Of a stretch of DNA of 64,000 nt, positions 25,155 to 37,949 are shown one piece after another. Each line of letters opens with the position of its first letter. Within the stretch, counting starts at the first letter, position 1. This stretch comes from Sambucus nigra (lineage: Eukaryota; Streptophyta; Magnoliopsida; Dipsacales; Adoxaceae): assembly GCA_949130495.1 (NCBI GenBank), contig OX422207.1, positions 706,400,456 through 706,464,455 of the forward strand, read 5' to 3'. The notes under the pieces are model-generated. The model was not told where the DNA came from and searched no databases. It saw only the letters and a list, made by a program, of their open reading frames with translations. Both the position numbers and the translations under genes were made by a program.

Positions 25155-28100
25155 CTAATTGTCGAGTACAGTCATTCCAATCATATGTCGCAATTTCTCA
25201 AACCGGGATTTATCTAACGGTTTAGTGAACAGATCAGCTAGTTGATTTTCAGTAGGAATATGTTCGATTACAAGTTCTTTTGCTTCAACCAACTCTCTAA
25301 TAAAATGATGTCTTATGTTAATGTGCTTTGTCCTACTATGCTGGACAGGATTTTTGGCAATACAAATGGCACTTTCATTATCACAATAAAGGTGTACTTT
25401 GGACTGAATAATACCATAGTTTGATAGCATTTGTTTTATCCAAATAAGTTGAGCACAACATGCACCAGCAGCAACATATTCAGATTCAGCAGTTGATAAA
25501 GTTACACTAGTTTGCTTTTTACTAGACCATCCAACGAGATTCTGTCCTAAATAATAGCAACCACCCGAGGTGGAACGACAATCATCCGTGCTCCCACCCC
25601 AATCCGCATCCGAGTATCCAATTATCTCACAAGAAGAGTCATTGGTATACCAAAGTCCAAACTCAATTGTGCCTTTAACATATTTTAAAATATTTTTAGC
25701 ACAAGTGAGGTGAGACTCTTTCGGGCTGGATTGAAATCTCGCACAGATACAAACAGCGTACTGAATATCAGGTCTAGAAGCAGTTAAGTATAATAAACTA
25801 CCAATTATGCTACGGTATAATGTGGGATCTACATCTGGGCCACTATCGGAATTGGATAATTTAGTTTTTAGAGCCATAGGTGTAGAAGAAATTTTAGCAT
25901 TTTCAAGTCCAAATTTAACAAGTAAATCCTTAGCATATTTGGATTGTGAAATAAAGAGGCCATCACTTTGCTGTCTTATTTGAAGTCCTAGAAAATACTG
26001 TAGCTCCCCCATAAGTGACATCTTAAATTCACTACTCATGTCTTTTGAAAACTGTTTAACTTCATTTGGTGAGGTTGACCCAAAAATGATGTCATCTACA
26101 TAAATTTGAGCAATCAAAATGTCATTTTTATTAGATTTCTTAACAAAAAGAGTTTGGTCAACACCTCCTCTAACAAACCCATGTGAGGATAGAAAAGCAG
26201 TCAAACGTTCATACCAAGCACGAGGGGCCTGTTTTAAACCATATAAAGCTTTCTTAAGTCTATAAACATGATTAGGGAGTTTGGGATCTTGAAAACCTTT
26301 GGGCTGCTCAACGTATACTTCTTCGGAAAGAATACCATTAAGAAAAGCAGATTTTACGTCCATTTGAAAAAGTTTAAATTGTAAGTGACAAGCAACAGCT
26401 AGAAGTAATCTCACTGATTCAAGACGGGTAACCGGGGCAAACGTCTCGTCACAGTCTATTCCTTCTATTTGAGAATAACCCTGTGCTACAAGTCTAGCCT
26501 TATTTCGAATGACTATCCCTTTTTCATCGGTCTTGTTTTTTAAAATCCATTTAGTACCGATTACTTTGATATCCTTGGGCCTTGGAACTAAATACCATAC
26601 GTCATGATCCGTAAATTGAGCTAGCTCCTCTTGCATCGCATCAATCCAATATGAATCATTAAGTGCCTCATTTACTGATTTCGGTTCCACAAGGGATACA
26701 AAAGCAGCCATATGAGCTACTTGACGTAATTGATTTCTAGTTCTTACGGGCGCACGAATATCACCAACAACTTCGGCGGAGGGATGATCTTTTGAAACCC
26801 AGTTAGGCACGGCAAGGGTTTGTGCTGGTAAAGATTCATCTTCTGTCAAAACTGAATCATTTAAAATATTTATATCCAAATCAGTTTCTACAGGTGGATC
26901 TTTACTAACAGGTTCAATAGTGCTATCAATTACAACAACATTAATAGACTCTACAATGGATTTGGTTCTTAAATTGAAAACTCTTAAAGCTCTACTATTC
27001 TGAGAATAGCCAAGAAAAATGGATTTATCGCCTTTGGCTTCAAATTTTGAAAGATTATCACGATCATTGCACACATAACAAATGGAGCCAAAAGTACGAA
27101 AATATTTAAGATTTGGCTTTTTGTTGAACCAAAATTCGTAAGGGGTCATTTTGGTATTCTTCCTAAGATATACACGATTGATAATATGAACAGCAGTAAG
27201 ACAAGCTTCTTCCCAAAAGTATAGAGGTAAATTTTTAGCATGGATAAGGACTCTAGCCATTTCTTGTACAACTCTGTTTTTCCTTTCAACAACTCCATTT
27301 TGTTGAGGAGTTTTTGGAGCACTAAACTCATGAGAATAACCATTAGCCTCACAATACTCAATGATACCAGTTTCTTTAAACTCACCACCTCTATCACTTC
27401 GAATTCGAGTTACCTGGGTGTCTTTCTCATTTTCTATCCGAGTCAGAATTTTCAAGAAATTGTTAAATGTTTCTGACTTAGCTTTCATGAAAGCAACCCA
27501 AGTAAATCGAGAAAAATCATCCACAATAACTAGGATATAAGAATTTCCATTCAAACTAACAGTCCTAGTTGGACCCATTAAATCCATGTGTAGAAGTTCA
27601 AGAGGAGCGGTGGTGTTGATGTCTTTAACCTTTTTGTGAGGAGATTTGGTGATCTTACCCACTTGACATGGACCACAAACAGCAGAGGGGCATTTCTTTA
27701 TTTTAGGTAGACCTCTAACAATGTCTTGTGATGCTAACCGATTTAAGGTATCAAAACTGATGTGCCCCAACCTATTGTGCCATAGGTCAGTATCATCTAA
27801 AAGAGTAACATTACAAGACAAGGAGCCAGAAGCTTTGTAACAGTTGTCCGTGGTACGATTGCCTTTTATGTAATTTTCTCCCATATTAGACAAAACATCA
27901 CAGGAGGTTTTGGAAAATTTAACTTGGCAACCATTATCACAAAACTGACTGATAGAAAGTAAATTAGCTCTCATTCCTTGAACTAATAACACATCATTAA
28001 CATTGGGTAAACCTTCTTCATTAAGAGTACCTTTGCCAATGACTTGGGATGTCTTACCATCTCCAAAGGTCACGTTGCCACCTTTATAATGAACAACATC

Positions 28101-30596
28101 CTTTAGTTTGGTAACATCACCCGTCATATGACGCGAGCATCCGCTGTCTAAGTACCAACCAGCACTATGCATCTCACAACGTAGGGCTGTTAAGACTACA
28201 AAAGATTTTAAATTTGAATGTTTGAGCTGGGGTCTTAGATCATCAGATCTGATCCAAATAGGCACCAATTTAAATTTGTTTTGTGCAATAATTTTGGATC
28301 TGAGAAAGGATTTACCAAATGGTCTAGATTTGTGATTAGTCCAAGTTCGAGGCTTACTAAAATAGTGAAATGATCCACTGCGATTTGAGGTTTTACAACC
28401 TAATCTCCCATTTTTTGGGTTAAAGTAAAAATTATCATTTTTCTTTTGAAACCATTGGCACTCAAAGTTTTGGTGTCCAAAAACATCACAAATAGTGCAG
28501 AATTTATTAGATGTAGGAATGCCAGAATTACAATGTTTTCTAACAAAGCAAGTTTCAAAGTTCTCACAAGAATTGGAGATAACATGTCTAGAAGGTCTCT
28601 TAGCAGGGGGACAGTATCTAGAAGAAGATGTTTCAACAAAATTTTCAATGAAGTAATCAATGTCACTTTCAAAATCATTTTCGATTAAAACTTGTTTTCC
28701 TTTGGCCTTTTCATTTGACTTGCTTTCCAACAGAAGAGCCATTTCTTCCTTGGCTTTAACAAAGAGGACTGGTTTGGAAAAATCATTTATTTTCGTAATA
28801 GGACCATCATAACCAAACCCTCTTGTATCACCATGATAACGTTGGACAGCAATCAACTCTTCAAGGTCAAAGAATTTTATGTCACGACTACGACACATTT
28901 TAAAGGCAGTTTCACAAACTTCTTTAGACTTCTCAACTTGCAAAAGTGCAGCATTATATTTGTCTTCTAAAGAAGTCAGATTTTCATTTAGAGTCGTAAT
29001 CTGAATTTTAAATTCAAGTGACTGTTTTTCAAAATCAATTTTGACATTGCACATTTCCACGGAATTTTGTTGAGTTATCTTATACTGATTCTCTAGGGAT
29101 TCACTAAGCAATTTAACCAGATTAGATAATTCTTGCCTATTTTGCAATGTTCTCACATACAGTTCAGCATAATCATCATAAGCAACCCTATTATCATGCT
29201 CATTAGTGTCCGTGTGTGAATTGTTGCTAACATCAAATTCAGCATCATTAAAGGCACGTTTAGCATCAAACGGAGCAGTTATTTCTAGCATTGATGGTTG
29301 ACTAGCTAGTAAAGACTTAGCAGCAGCAATTAAATCAAACACTTCATCAGAATCAGAATTATCTTCAGAATCAGACATTCCAGCAAGATATACATTTCCA
29401 CAACAGTCATAAACTTCTCCTAAAAACGCAAGGTAATTTGATTCAGTTTCAGCTTGGTCTTCTTCTGATTCAGAATCAGAGGAATCATCCCAAGTTTTTG
29501 TAATGTTTGCCTTGAGCTTTTTAGGATACTTTGACTGTGGTTTGGATCTACATTCAGCCATAAAATGTCCAAGTTTACCACAATTGTGACAAGCCATTTT
29601 CGATTTATCAATCTTACTAGTAGAACTATCATGATCAGCCTTTACTTTAGAATTTCTATTATGGGGTCGATTGGCCTGACGAGATTGATTATTCTCTTGC
29701 ATACGTCTTTTAGCAATAGAGTTTCTATGCTTCAAGAGTTTCTTAAATTGAGAAGACATAAGTGCAAGTTGATTGTCAATTTTATCAATGTCATCCGACT
29801 CAACATCAGATTCATTATCAGACTCAGATAGTTGCCTAACTACCTCATGTTTGTATTTATTAGGACAGGCAGTTTTAAATGCAACTTTAGAAGAACTGGT
29901 CAGATCATTCTTAGCATAAGAGGTAAGAGTCTTTCTAAAAGCTGTTTCAAGTTCCATAGTTATCAATTTAGAACTAAGCAATTCAGGCGTAAGAGAAGGA
30001 TCATCCATTTCTTCAATGATATAACGTTTATGATCAAATCTAGGGGCAAGGGATCTCAAAATCTTAGCACATACTTCTTGATCAGTATACTCAACATCAT
30101 TAGCATGCAACAGGGTAATAATATCAGTCAAACGCATATAGAAATCGTCAAATGGTTCGTTATCTTTCATAACAAGCATATTGTACTGTTGGATAAGCAT
30201 TTGAGTTTTACATCTTTTTACCCTAGCATCGCCTTCATATGCTATTACTAATGTATCCCATGCGTCCTTACTGGTAGTGCAGTGACAAATACGTTTCAGT
30301 TCATTTTCACTTACACTCATGAAAATGGCATTCTTACCCTTATTATTGAAATTGCTTATCTTTTTCTGATCAATATTCAATTCAGTGGTTTTAAGTTTTC
30401 TAAAGATAGTGCTGCCTTCTGCTATAGGAGTGGTGGGGTGTTTATAACCATTTTCAATTAAATCCCACACGTCATCTCCTAGTGTGCCTTGAATAAATGC
30501 TACCATCCTAATTTTCCAATACGAAAAATTTGAGCCATCAAAAATAGGAGGTCTGCTAAAATTGCCTAGCCTAAGAAGTTGACTTGAATCATCCAT
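25155..30596 (-). CDS. Copia-2 Gag-Pol polyprotein, 1813 residues, uninterrupted
   Basis: Single frame coding for all functions needed to package, copy and insert the element. I take the start at the ATG at 30596 ([13 protein letters not shown]); the open frame extends nine codons upstream only through a TTG. Order: Gag capsid ~20-230; zinc knuckle [14 protein letters not shown] 336-349; acidic Ser/Asp/Glu stretch ~390-430; coiled-coil-like region ~480-590; second knuckle [14 protein letters not shown] 700-713; protease WYLDSGCS with catalytic Asp817; integrase HHCC then D1005, D1068, E1104 (35 residues between the last two); RT with YVDD 1499-1502; RNase H with D1663 and E1704. Gag and Pol share one frame with no shift or stop, as known for Sireviruses. 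No key residue is missing. Confidence 0.97.
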   Translation of the reverse strand: MDDSSQLLRLGNFSRPPIFDGSNFSYWKIRMVAFIQGTLGDDVWDLIENGYKHPTTPIAEGSTIFRKLKTTELNIDQKKISNFNNKGKNAIFMSVSENELKRICHCTTSKDAWDTLVIAYEGDARVKRCKTQMLIQQYNMLVMKDNEPFDDFYMRLTDIITLLHANDVEYTDQEVCAKILRSLAPRFDHKRYIIEEMDDPSLTPELLSSKLITMELETAFRKTLTSYAKNDLTSSSKVAFKTACPNKYKHEVVRQLSESDNESDVESDDIDKIDNQLALMSSQFKKLLKHRNSIAKRRMQENNQSRQANRPHNRNSKVKADHDSSTSKIDKSKMACHNCGKLGHFMAECRSKPQSKYPKKLKANITKTWDDSSDSESEEDQAETESNYLAFLGEVYDCCGNVYLAGMSDSEDNSDSDEVFDLIAAAKSLLASQPSMLEITAPFDAKRAFNDAEFDVSNNSHTDTNEHDNRVAYDDYAELYVRTLQNRQELSNLVKLLSESLENQYKITQQNSVEMCNVKIDFEKQSLEFKIQITTLNENLTSLEDKYNAALLQVEKSKEVCETAFKMCRSRDIKFFDLEELIAVQRYHGDTRGFGYDGPITKINDFSKPVLFVKAKEEMALLLESKSNEKAKGKQVLIENDFESDIDYFIENFVETSSSRYCPPAKRPSRHVISNSCENFETCFVRKHCNSGIPTSNKFCTICDVFGHQNFECQWFQKKNDNFYFNPKNGRLGCKTSNRSGSFHYFSKPRTWTNHKSRPFGKSFLRSKIIAQNKFKLVPIWIRSDDLRPQLKHSNLKSFVVLTALRCEMHSAGWYLDSGCSRHMTGDVTKLKDVVHYKGGNVTFGDGKTSQVIGKGTLNEEGLPNVNDVLLVQGMRANLLSISQFCDNGCQVKFSKTSCDVLSNMGENYIKGNRTTDNCYKASGSLSCNVTLLDDTDLWHNRLGHISFDTLNRLASQDIVRGLPKIKKCPSAVCGPCQVGKITKSPHKKVKDINTTAPLELLHMDLMGPTRTVSLNGNSYILVIVDDFSRFTWVAFMKAKSETFNNFLKILTRIENEKDTQVTRIRSDRGGEFKETGIIEYCEANGYSHEFSAPKTPQQNGVVERKNRVVQEMARVLIHAKNLPLYFWEEACLTAVHIINRVYLRKNTKMTPYEFWFNKKPNLKYFRTFGSICYVCNDRDNLSKFEAKGDKSIFLGYSQNSRALRVFNLRTKSIVESINVVVIDSTIEPVSKDPPVETDLDINILNDSVLTEDESLPAQTLAVPNWVSKDHPSAEVVGDIRAPVRTRNQLRQVAHMAAFVSLVEPKSVNEALNDSYWIDAMQEELAQFTDHDVWYLVPRPKDIKVIGTKWILKNKTDEKGIVIRNKARLVAQGYSQIEGIDCDETFAPVTRLESVRLLLAVACHLQFKLFQMDVKSAFLNGILSEEVYVEQPKGFQDPKLPNHVYRLKKALYGLKQAPRAWYERLTAFLSSHGFVRGGVDQTLFVKKSNKNDILIAQIYVDDIIFGSTSPNEVKQFSKDMSSEFKMSLMGELQYFLGLQIRQQSDGLFISQSKYAKDLLVKFGLENAKISSTPMALKTKLSNSDSGPDVDPTLYRSIIGSLLYLTASRPDIQYAVCICARFQSSPKESHLTCAKNILKYVKGTIEFGLWYTNDSSCEIIGYSDADWGGSTDDCRSTSGGCYYLGQNLVGWSSKKQTSVTLSTAESEYVAAGACCAQLIWIKQMLSNYGIIQSKVHLYCDNESAICIAKNPVQHSRTKHINIRHHFIRELVEAKELVIEHIPTENQLADLFTKPLDKSRFEKLRHMIGMTVLDN

Positions 30597-30652
30597 TAAA
30601 ACAAGGTGAAAAGTGTTTAACAAAAGTTTTGAAAACGATCTTTAAAAGTCTT

Positions 30653-30664
30653 GCTCTGATACCA
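30653..30664 (-). promoter_or_regulatory. Copia-2 primer-binding site
   Basis: Minus strand TGGTATCAGAGC, a perfect initiator tRNA-Met complement, two bases from the 5' LTR. Confidence 0.93.
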
Positions 30665-30666
30665 CT

Positions 30667-33600
30667 TGAGGTTACCCCTGCAATGCGGGTCGGTGCGCAA
30701 AGACTTTATGTGCGGAAGTAAACTATTGTTTGAGTAAACACCTTAAACCTACGAGTTTATATGAATGATGCCAAGGGGGACCAAATTAAACTTTTACTTA
30801 ATTTGATTAACTTTTATGAAAATAGTTTTAATTTTCAAAGTTAATTAAAGTCCAAAACAGATTCAATTTTTAGGCGAGTTTCTAATTATTAAGTCCTACC
30901 TTTTCGTGTGAGATGAAATGCAAGAAATGTACAACACACGGTATTTATTTAACGTCGCAAAAACCCTTCCCCGGGAAAAACGACGGACTCCTCTAGGAGT
31001 CACCTAAACTACTTCCACTAAAACAATAAAAGAACAGGAACGAGTTACAAACAACAAACGTAACAATTAAAGAAGAATGATCTAGCTATTATCCCACACG
31101 ACCAAGTCTCTAACCAGGTTGCTTATTCAGTTCTCTCTTTAACTTGTTCTCACTTGTTTTTGCGTTCTTCACTTCCACGCCTCCCCTTTAACTTCTTTAA
31201 GCGCAGGTTGGCTCAGTGCCTATTATTTACTTTCTAGTGAAGTGTGTGTGATGCAACAGAATATATTTCACCTCTATCTTTGCAAGTCTTGTGCTATTCA
31301 AATCAACAGTTTGACTTTGAATACACCTTTGAAAAACTTCTTTTCTCTTTCTTTAAATCTCGAACACTAGACTTGTTCAGATATTACACAAACAAAGTGT
31401 CTACGTGAATACAACGTGAGTGATTATATGTGAGTGATATGAGATGCAAACAATTTCTGAATCACATAAGCATTCAATTAAGCATGTTCACACATATATT
31501 TCTAGATAGATCAGAAATAAAACATATTAAGCATACAGTCAGAAATAATACAAACTGTTTATAACTAGTTCAGATTAAAATGATTTAATCCAGTTTAGTT
31601 TAAGTTCCAATCAGTCTGAACAGTTCAGGTTCTTGATTAGGTCCAGTATGTTCTTGTTCTCAGTCCAAGTCCTTGGTCAAGTATACAGGTACAAATATGT
31701 TTAGTCCAAGGTCATATTTCCAGTATCAGGTAGTTAGGTTCCGATTCACAACTTATATTAGGTTTAAATCTCTAAACCTAGAATTAGTTCCTCTTTCGTG
31801 TAAATCAGATTTTCAGAAAGAATCAATTTAAAACAAAGTGTTTTAAATGAAGTAAGATCAATACTGGTTCTAGTGTGTGTAGTGTTTATAAAATATATCA
31901 GCACAATACTTACACAAACACTTTAGATCTAGCACATAACAGATCAGAAACTACAAGAAAACAAGAACAATAATAGAGATACTCACAAAACGATTTTTCA
32001 GAATGAAAAATCAATTGATTTGGAAATGCAGAAATTCTGAGATCTAAAAACCTTCCATTCTTGAATCCACAAAACGTCTTGAAGACTCAGCAATGTTTTG
32101 TAAGGAATACACAAAAGATTTCACTGAAAATACTGGTGTTTAGTCTCTCTCTCTCAGAATTAATTTTGGCAGAATTTATGCTCAAAAACGAATTTTCTCG
32201 GGTTAAAAAAAATGAAGGCACAAAGTCTCTATTTATAGGTGTAAAATAGAGTCACACGGATTACTAAAGAATTACACAGAACCGTTGATAAAAAAATAGA
32301 TCTTGTGGCTGAGAAAGAAACACAAAAGGTTCCATTAAAAATAAGACACGTGTAAAGCAAGTTGTTACACTAACAGATTCAAGAAGCAATTTGTTATTTA
32401 AAACGCAGTCGTTTTAAAAATATAAAGCCAGCTGTAAGACCAGTAGCGTAATGAGAACGCCCAAACAAATATTACCGTTACTCAAAAAAAATGAAACTGC
32501 GTCGTTTTAATTAAAAACCAAAAACCATCTTCGGATTTGAGTAAAACCGCGGGCGGTAAAAAGCAGTAATGGGAGCCAGCTGGAACGCACTAAAAACATA
32601 CCGTTATAAAATAACTGAACCGGCGTCGTTTTAGAAAATACCAGCTATGGTATACTTAAAAACCGTGGGCGGTAAAAAATTTGGATAGAATCCAGCTGTG
32701 AGATAACTGTTGGAACTAAGGACACAGAGTGTCGTTTTAAAACATTACCAGCCGTGGTTTTCGTCAAAACCGTGGGCTGTAGATTTCAAATCAAGCCAAC
32801 AGTTAACACAGGTCAAGCCGTGAACAGCTTTCGGCAACAGCTTTTGGCAAAGCAAAAACAACAAATATCTTTATTATAAAAAAAATCTCCTTAGGTACAG
32901 AGATGGGACAATATAGTAAAGATCCAATCGGCCAGACTAGAGTATAATAAAAGACACGCCAACAGATAATATGCATGAGTCATTTTCGGCAACAGTAAGG
33001 GGGTCAAGTCTTCCAACAGCTAAAGTTCATACAACTTTCAAGATGTAAACTGTGAATCTAGTACACAAAAGCTAATAATATGCCTAGACTAAAAGATTTA
33101 GCTAGCAGCTACTAAATATCCATCGCACAAGCCATCAGATGCATGTTAAAAGCTAAGGGACAAAAACTGTTAAGGTCAAATCATAAATTTTATGTATGAT
33201 ATAAACATAACATAACATAACATAGACATACATATATATAAAAAAAAAAAAAACACACGCAAACATTAACAAGAGCATACATACCCATGAATATATATAT
33301 ATAAATCTTACGCATACAAACATATATATATACACATGGGTACACACACATAAAAATATATATATAAACTGTAAATATATATAACATGCACATGCAATAT
33401 AATAAATCAAAAAAAATATTTTTAACTTCAAATATTTTATTCCGAAAATTTATTAAAATAAATATTTTGTGTCAAAATTTTATTTTCACAAAAATATTTT
33501 TTTTTTTTTTATAAAAGCTTCAAATTAAAATATTGAACTCACAAAAAAACTTTATTATGACAAAATAAAACACTATCATAAGATAAAAATGCAAAATGCA

Positions 33601-33853
33601 ACATCGTGTCGTGTCCTACGTGATAAAAAATTCCTATGAGCCATAATAATGAAAAATACCTTTTACTGGGATGGCGGACTGATTTGAGAACACATTTGAT
33701 GTAGATGGACAAGGAGCACTTGGAGTCGATATGGGGACACACAATCCTAAATTACAAAAATATTTTGTCAAAATTTCAGGTCCAACTAGATGAAGTCCTA
33801 TATAGCTAAATCACGAAAAACAAATCCTAGGTGTGCTCTATATAGGGCCTTCA
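30667..33853 (-). repeat. Copia-2 5' LTR (right copy)
   Basis: 3187 bp, nearly identical to 21484-24669. Examples of differences: one extra A at about 30916, CACGG/AGAGT near 32727, G/T near 33011, G/C near 33285, and changed lengths of an A run (~33240) and a T run (~33500). The TATA box is at 32227-32238 and the U3 repeat array at about 32405-32785. Confidence 0.95.
32227..32238 (-). promoter_or_regulatory. TATA box of Copia-2 5' LTR (promoter for genomic RNA)
   Basis: Minus strand CTATAAATAGAG followed by the predicted transcript start near 32200, about 1.5 kb upstream of the PBS. Confidence 0.78.
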
Positions 33854-33858
33854 GTATT

Positions 33859-33865
33859 ATATATA

Positions 33866-33907
<42 letters not shown>

Positions 33908-33908
33908 A
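33859..33908. repeat. Microsatellite (TA)n(TG)n(TA)n
   Basis: Compound dinucleotide run directly right of the Copia-2 target duplication, in Chromo-2 LTR sequence. Confidence 0.9.
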
Positions 33909-34866
33909 TGAATTCAATGAATGAATGGATTTATTGTGGTTAAGTCATCTACTATGTGATAATTGTAGATAATGGAAATTTGAGATACAGAACTGAAGTA
34001 AGTTAATGAATGTTTATTCTTAAAGAATTGAAAATCTTGTTTCATGTTAATGAGAAACAATTCATAAATGAAATATGTATAAGAAGAATTATATAACGTA
34101 TGGTATGGGACATACGGGGTTATGATATGGGAATGGAATTATATTATGGAACTAGTGAGGAGGAACCGTTAACTAGGAGGTTAATAGGAGACGTTAAGTG
34201 TGCACTCTAGTTGAGAGGTGAGAATGGCAAGTGAGAGTTGGGTCTAACATGTACATAATAAAAGATTTATTGCACTTGTTAAATACTTGTTATTTCAAAA
34301 ATCATTTTCACAATCGGGCTCTGACCCGTTTCCTTGCATATTTTCTTTTCTATTGTATCTTCCATATCAGGTGTCCAGCAACAGGGATGCCAACCTTAGT
34401 GAATTATGACGAGCTATGGAGCTATGGATTATTGCTTAGACGCCTATCTTCATTTGATTCACAGTATTCTCTTAGTTGGGGCATGTTTCCCAAAGGATTC
34501 AGTTATCTTTTCTATCGAGGTCAAATACTATTGTGTTCGTGTCATTTTAATACATTTGATATTGTTTGGATTACTGTAATGGATTAATATTATTTGGGAA
34601 TGTTTATTACAATTGAATCTAAATTCTTTTGTGTTATCTATTTAGTTATGAGTGTTGTAGAATAAAATGTGTTGTGTTATTCTTAAACTGGAAATGGATT
34701 TTGTTAAATTAAAATTTGGAAAGTTTTTAACACCAGCTTAATTGAGTATTGGGTGAGTTGTAAATGTTTTCGACAGTGATGCTAAGAATGAGCCAACTGT
34801 ATATTCTGTTTTAATTGGTATGGGACTGGCCACCCGATATTTAATTAGGTGGGGTGTTACACCTAT

Positions 34867-35420
34867 CTAGAAGACATTTATGGAAGATAGCTTGATAACT
34901 AGCACATTTAGACAGATCGTTGACATACTAAAGACATCATCTTGATAAGAAAAAAGGTCTCCTGATCTCGAGCAAATGAAAAAATTATTCAAAAATGGTC
35001 ACCTGGTGGAAGGAAGTTTTGAAAAATAACCCTCGATGCAACAACTATTCTTATATGGCTCATCATGTGACAATAGAAGTAGAGTGGGTATGATAATCAT
35101 AACATCCGATGGGGGTAATGTGGAGTATTCCCTTAGATTCCATTTTGAGGCCTCCAATAACGAGGAAGGGTATGAAGCCCTTATAGCAGGTCTACGATTG
35201 GCATCGTCACTATGTACTGAAAAGCTATTAACGCACAATGATTCGCAACTCATAGTTCATCAACTCCTCGGAGTCTATGTGAAAATAGAAGAATAAATGA
35301 TGAAATAATTGCCAAAGGTGAAAGCGTTGTTCTCAAAATTCTCAATTGTTCAGATGGTCAAAATAATAGGAGCTAGGAACATGTGAGAAGATGCACTCGC
35401 CCCACCTGGCATTAGCCACT
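34867..35420 (+). pseudogene. Tat-A second (archaeal-type) RNase H remnant
   Basis: Reading at 35036-35296 gives VGMIIITSDGGNVEYSLRF then ASNNEEGYEALIAGLRLA and the block LLTHNDSQLIVHQL. These match the extra RNase H between pol RNase H and integrase that is known from Tat-lineage elements (ASNNEAEYEAL, D-S-Q-L-V blocks). The first glutamate block has GY where E-Y is usual. The lead-in from 34994 is in the same frame, with a stop near 35024. Confidence 0.75.
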
Positions 35421-35639
35421 AGAACTGAGCTACACAGAACAGTATCGGTAAAAGTCTTAATGTACCCTGGTACTAATTAGGAAAGTGAATTTATAATGGA
35501 GTTGGACTTGGGACCATCCTCAATGGATCACATTTCAACATATTTAGAGGTCGACATAGTTTTCACAGATCCAAAATAGGCAATGAGACTTCAATCCAAA
35601 GCAATGGGGTATGTATTGAAAGAAAAAATTTTGTTCAAA

Positions 35640-36735
35640 AAATGATTCATCGTATCACTACTCAAATGTTTTAACCCTTCCAAAGAAAATTACTTGACAA
35701 AGGAAGTTCATAATGTCTCATATGGAGCCCTCTCGACGAGAACATCACTAGTTAAGTGAGTGGATACTCAAGGGTATTACTAGCCTACTATGAAGGAACA
35801 TTGCACAAACTATTCAAAGAAGTGCAAAAAATGCCAAAAGTAAGTCGTAGTACATAAAAGTCCAGGAACAACACTGACGCCGATCACATACCCTTATCCC
35901 TTCACCATATGGCAAATTGATCTGGTCAGCCCACTACCAAAGTCATGGGGTAGGTTCAAATACCTGGTCATAAATGTAGATTACTTCACTAAGTGGATGG
36001 AGACTGAGCCTTTGGTTGTGATGACATATAAAAAAGTCTTTCCTTTTATATGGAAGAATATCATTTATAACTATGGAATGCCATATGTCTTCATTTTATA
36101 TCACCGTACCCAGTTTGACAATAAATAATTTGAAGATTACTATATACATTCATAGATCTAAAAACTTCACTCAACACATAGTCATTCGTGATGCATGGGT
36201 GGATAGAGATAACAAATAGAACCATGCTCAGCGGCATAAAGAAAAGACTATATGGAATTAAGATGAATTTGATCAATGAGTTACAGAGTGTGTTATGGGC
36301 ATACAGAACGACATTAATAACGGCAATGGGTGAAACTCCATTTATATTGGCATTTGGTGTTGTGGTAGTAATGCCCATTAAGATTGGCCTACCCATCCAT
36401 CGGGTGCTTAACTTTAACTTACAAAGAGCAGTCTAATAAGAAGACTCAATCTAGACATAGTACAAGAGGTCGGGGAATGAGAATCACTATAGGTGGCCAC
36501 CTATAAATAGAGAACTACTTGATTTTACAAAAAAATATAAAATTAAGCACTTTAATGGAAGGACACTAAATGCTAAAATGTCAATTCTAAAAATGAACAA
36601 ACTTGAACCCAATCGACAGGGTCCGTATAGAGTATCTGCTATCGTACGATCAGGAACTTATAGGATTAAGATTATAGAAGGTGAGTAGCTTAAGAATCCT
36701 TGGAACACCGAGCACTCAAGGAAGTACTACCACTA
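35640..36735 (+). pseudogene. Tat-A integrase remnant
   Basis: Visible in order: zinc-binding end TNYSKKCKKCQ (~35800), catalytic core with IWQIDLVSPLPKSWG (first D, ~35918), VINVDYFTKWMETEPL, a decayed second-D region with QFDNK followed by a stop (~36115), IEITNRTML carrying the catalytic E (~36205), VLWAYRTT (~36293), and the C-terminal domain NRQGPYRVSAIVRSGTYRIK ending near 36735. Multiple stops and at least one shift. The product would have inserted the element DNA. Confidence 0.78.
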
Positions 36736-37900
36736 GCAGTGATAACATATGACATATTGAGAGGAGATTCATATGTCAATATCCATTTTCACTCTTTTTT
36801 ATTCAACTCAGATAATAAAAATCAGAAAGTCACCCCCTATATATGTAGTCATTTCAAGCTTTTATTCAAATGACCATTCGTGGGTATGAGAGATGTGAAA
36901 AACTCCTAAGATGAATACGCCTTATTTTCGAGAACATCAAGGTTAATAATAAAAAAATTACTTCACGTATGACATTGCCTCTAGACAGGGAACAACAAAG
37001 AAGTTTCAACCAAGTCTAGGAAATCCAGTGCAGTCTTATCCATGATAAGATCCGACCTTAACCGACTATTATAAGGATAAATCCTAAAAAATTTGTTCGA
37101 CTTTCGTAACCAATTCTAACACTTGGTTAGGACAACTGGATCAGTCCATATGACCAGTGAGATGGCACAGGCATCATTATATCCTAAGTCAGGACAACCC
37201 AGGTTCGTCCAAAATTAGTAGCTAGTAGGGTAGATCAGGTCGATAAGATTTGACAACATGATGATAGTATAAATTGCTGGAAGGCCTATCCTAAAACTTC
37301 TTATGAGACCGCATATGTGAACAGATCACGGTCAAGAAGTCCAACCAAGTCTAGAAAATCCAGTGCAGTCATATGGACGATAAGATCATACCATAATTAA
37401 CTAACATAAGGATATATCCTAGTAAATATGGTTGAATCTGGTAATCAGTGCTGACATATTATCGGGATGACAAGATATGTCCCCATGACCAGTAATATGG
37501 AAAAAATCATTGGCAGGTTCCAAGTAAGGGCAACTTAGGTTCCCCCTTAATTGGTAGCTAGTAAGGCAGATCAGGCTGGAAATATGCCAACCACATGATC
37601 GTAAGTCTAAACATTTTTGTAAGCACATCTCAAGTACCAAAGAAGTTAGTAAGTTCACATGGCAAATATGCAATATGCTATAATAAGTCCTTACGGCTAT
37701 AACTAACTAAGTCGAAGATATCTAACCACATTTACTTGTGCAAAATATTTTGAATATAATATGATCCAGTCAAACTCATGTAAATATTTTCAAAATTAGC
37801 ATAATAAGCATAAACATGTAGAGAAGATAGCAAGTGTGATAAATAACTGATCATTACAATAAAAAAAATAAAATGTTCATTACAAAGATTATTAAAAATA
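36736..37900 (+). mobile_element. Tat-A 3' untranslated region with a two-copy tandem duplication
   Basis: No coding signal. A unit of about 335 bp occurs twice: from about 36995 to 37330 and from about 37331 to 37620. Both start with a 'aagaagtYYcaaccaagtctaggaaatccagtgcagtc' block and end with a 'ttggtagctagtaRggYagatcagg' block. The copies are clearly diverged. Hypervariable tandem repeats between pol and the 3' LTR are known for Tat/Ogre elements. Confidence 0.7.
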
Positions 37901-37949
37901 CCCAACACAAACACTGAGGATCAAGCTAAGGGAACATTATCAGTAGCAG

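Larger units (their letters stand above)
21484..33853 (-). mobile_element. Copia-2: young, structurally intact Sirevirus-like Ty1/copia element
   Basis: 12,370 bp: 5' LTR 30667-33853, PBS 30653-30664, one gag-pol frame, PPT 24670-24680, 3' LTR 21484-24669. The 5-bp duplication gtatt is seen at 21479-21483 and 33854-33858. By eye the LTRs differ by about nine substitutions and three single-base length changes in 3.19 kb, so they are ~99.7% identical. All parts needed for transposition look intact. There is no envelope-like frame between pol and the 3' LTR (only ~485 bp), unlike SIRE1. It lies inside the solo LTR Chromo-2. Confidence 0.96.
19318..34861 (+). mobile_element. Chromo-2: solo chromovirus LTR, interrupted by Copia-2
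   Basis: Starts TGTAATACCCCG at 19318 and ends GTGGGGTGTTACA at 34861. The 5-bp duplication cctat flanks it (19313-19317 and 34862-34866). Without the Copia-2 insertion the LTR is about 3.17 kb. There is no PPT before it, no PBS after it and no internal region, so it is a solo LTR left after LTR-LTR recombination. It has a TATA-like box near 19776 and related sequence to the LTRs at 2300 and 63275 (for example the block 'tcaacctta-agtcattt-gactgcg-cg-tg-atcc-gaagggt'). Confidence 0.9.

Noticed and set aside
24669..25155. Possible envelope-like gene downstream of Copia-2 pol
   Set aside because: Only about 485 bp lie between pol and the 3' LTR and no open frame with signal peptide or membrane segments is present.
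25242..30251. Plus-strand frames under the Copia-2 polyprotein (25242-25424, 27240-27476, 28446-28688, 29565-30251)
   Set aside because: They are shadows of the minus-strand gag-pol frame.
22877..33742. Open frames of 60-90 residues within the Copia-2 LTRs (for example 22877-23065 and 32061-32249, 24355-24558 and 33539-33742)
   Set aside because: They occur twice only because the LTRs are duplicates; they resemble no protein and overlap promoter and A/T-rich sequence.
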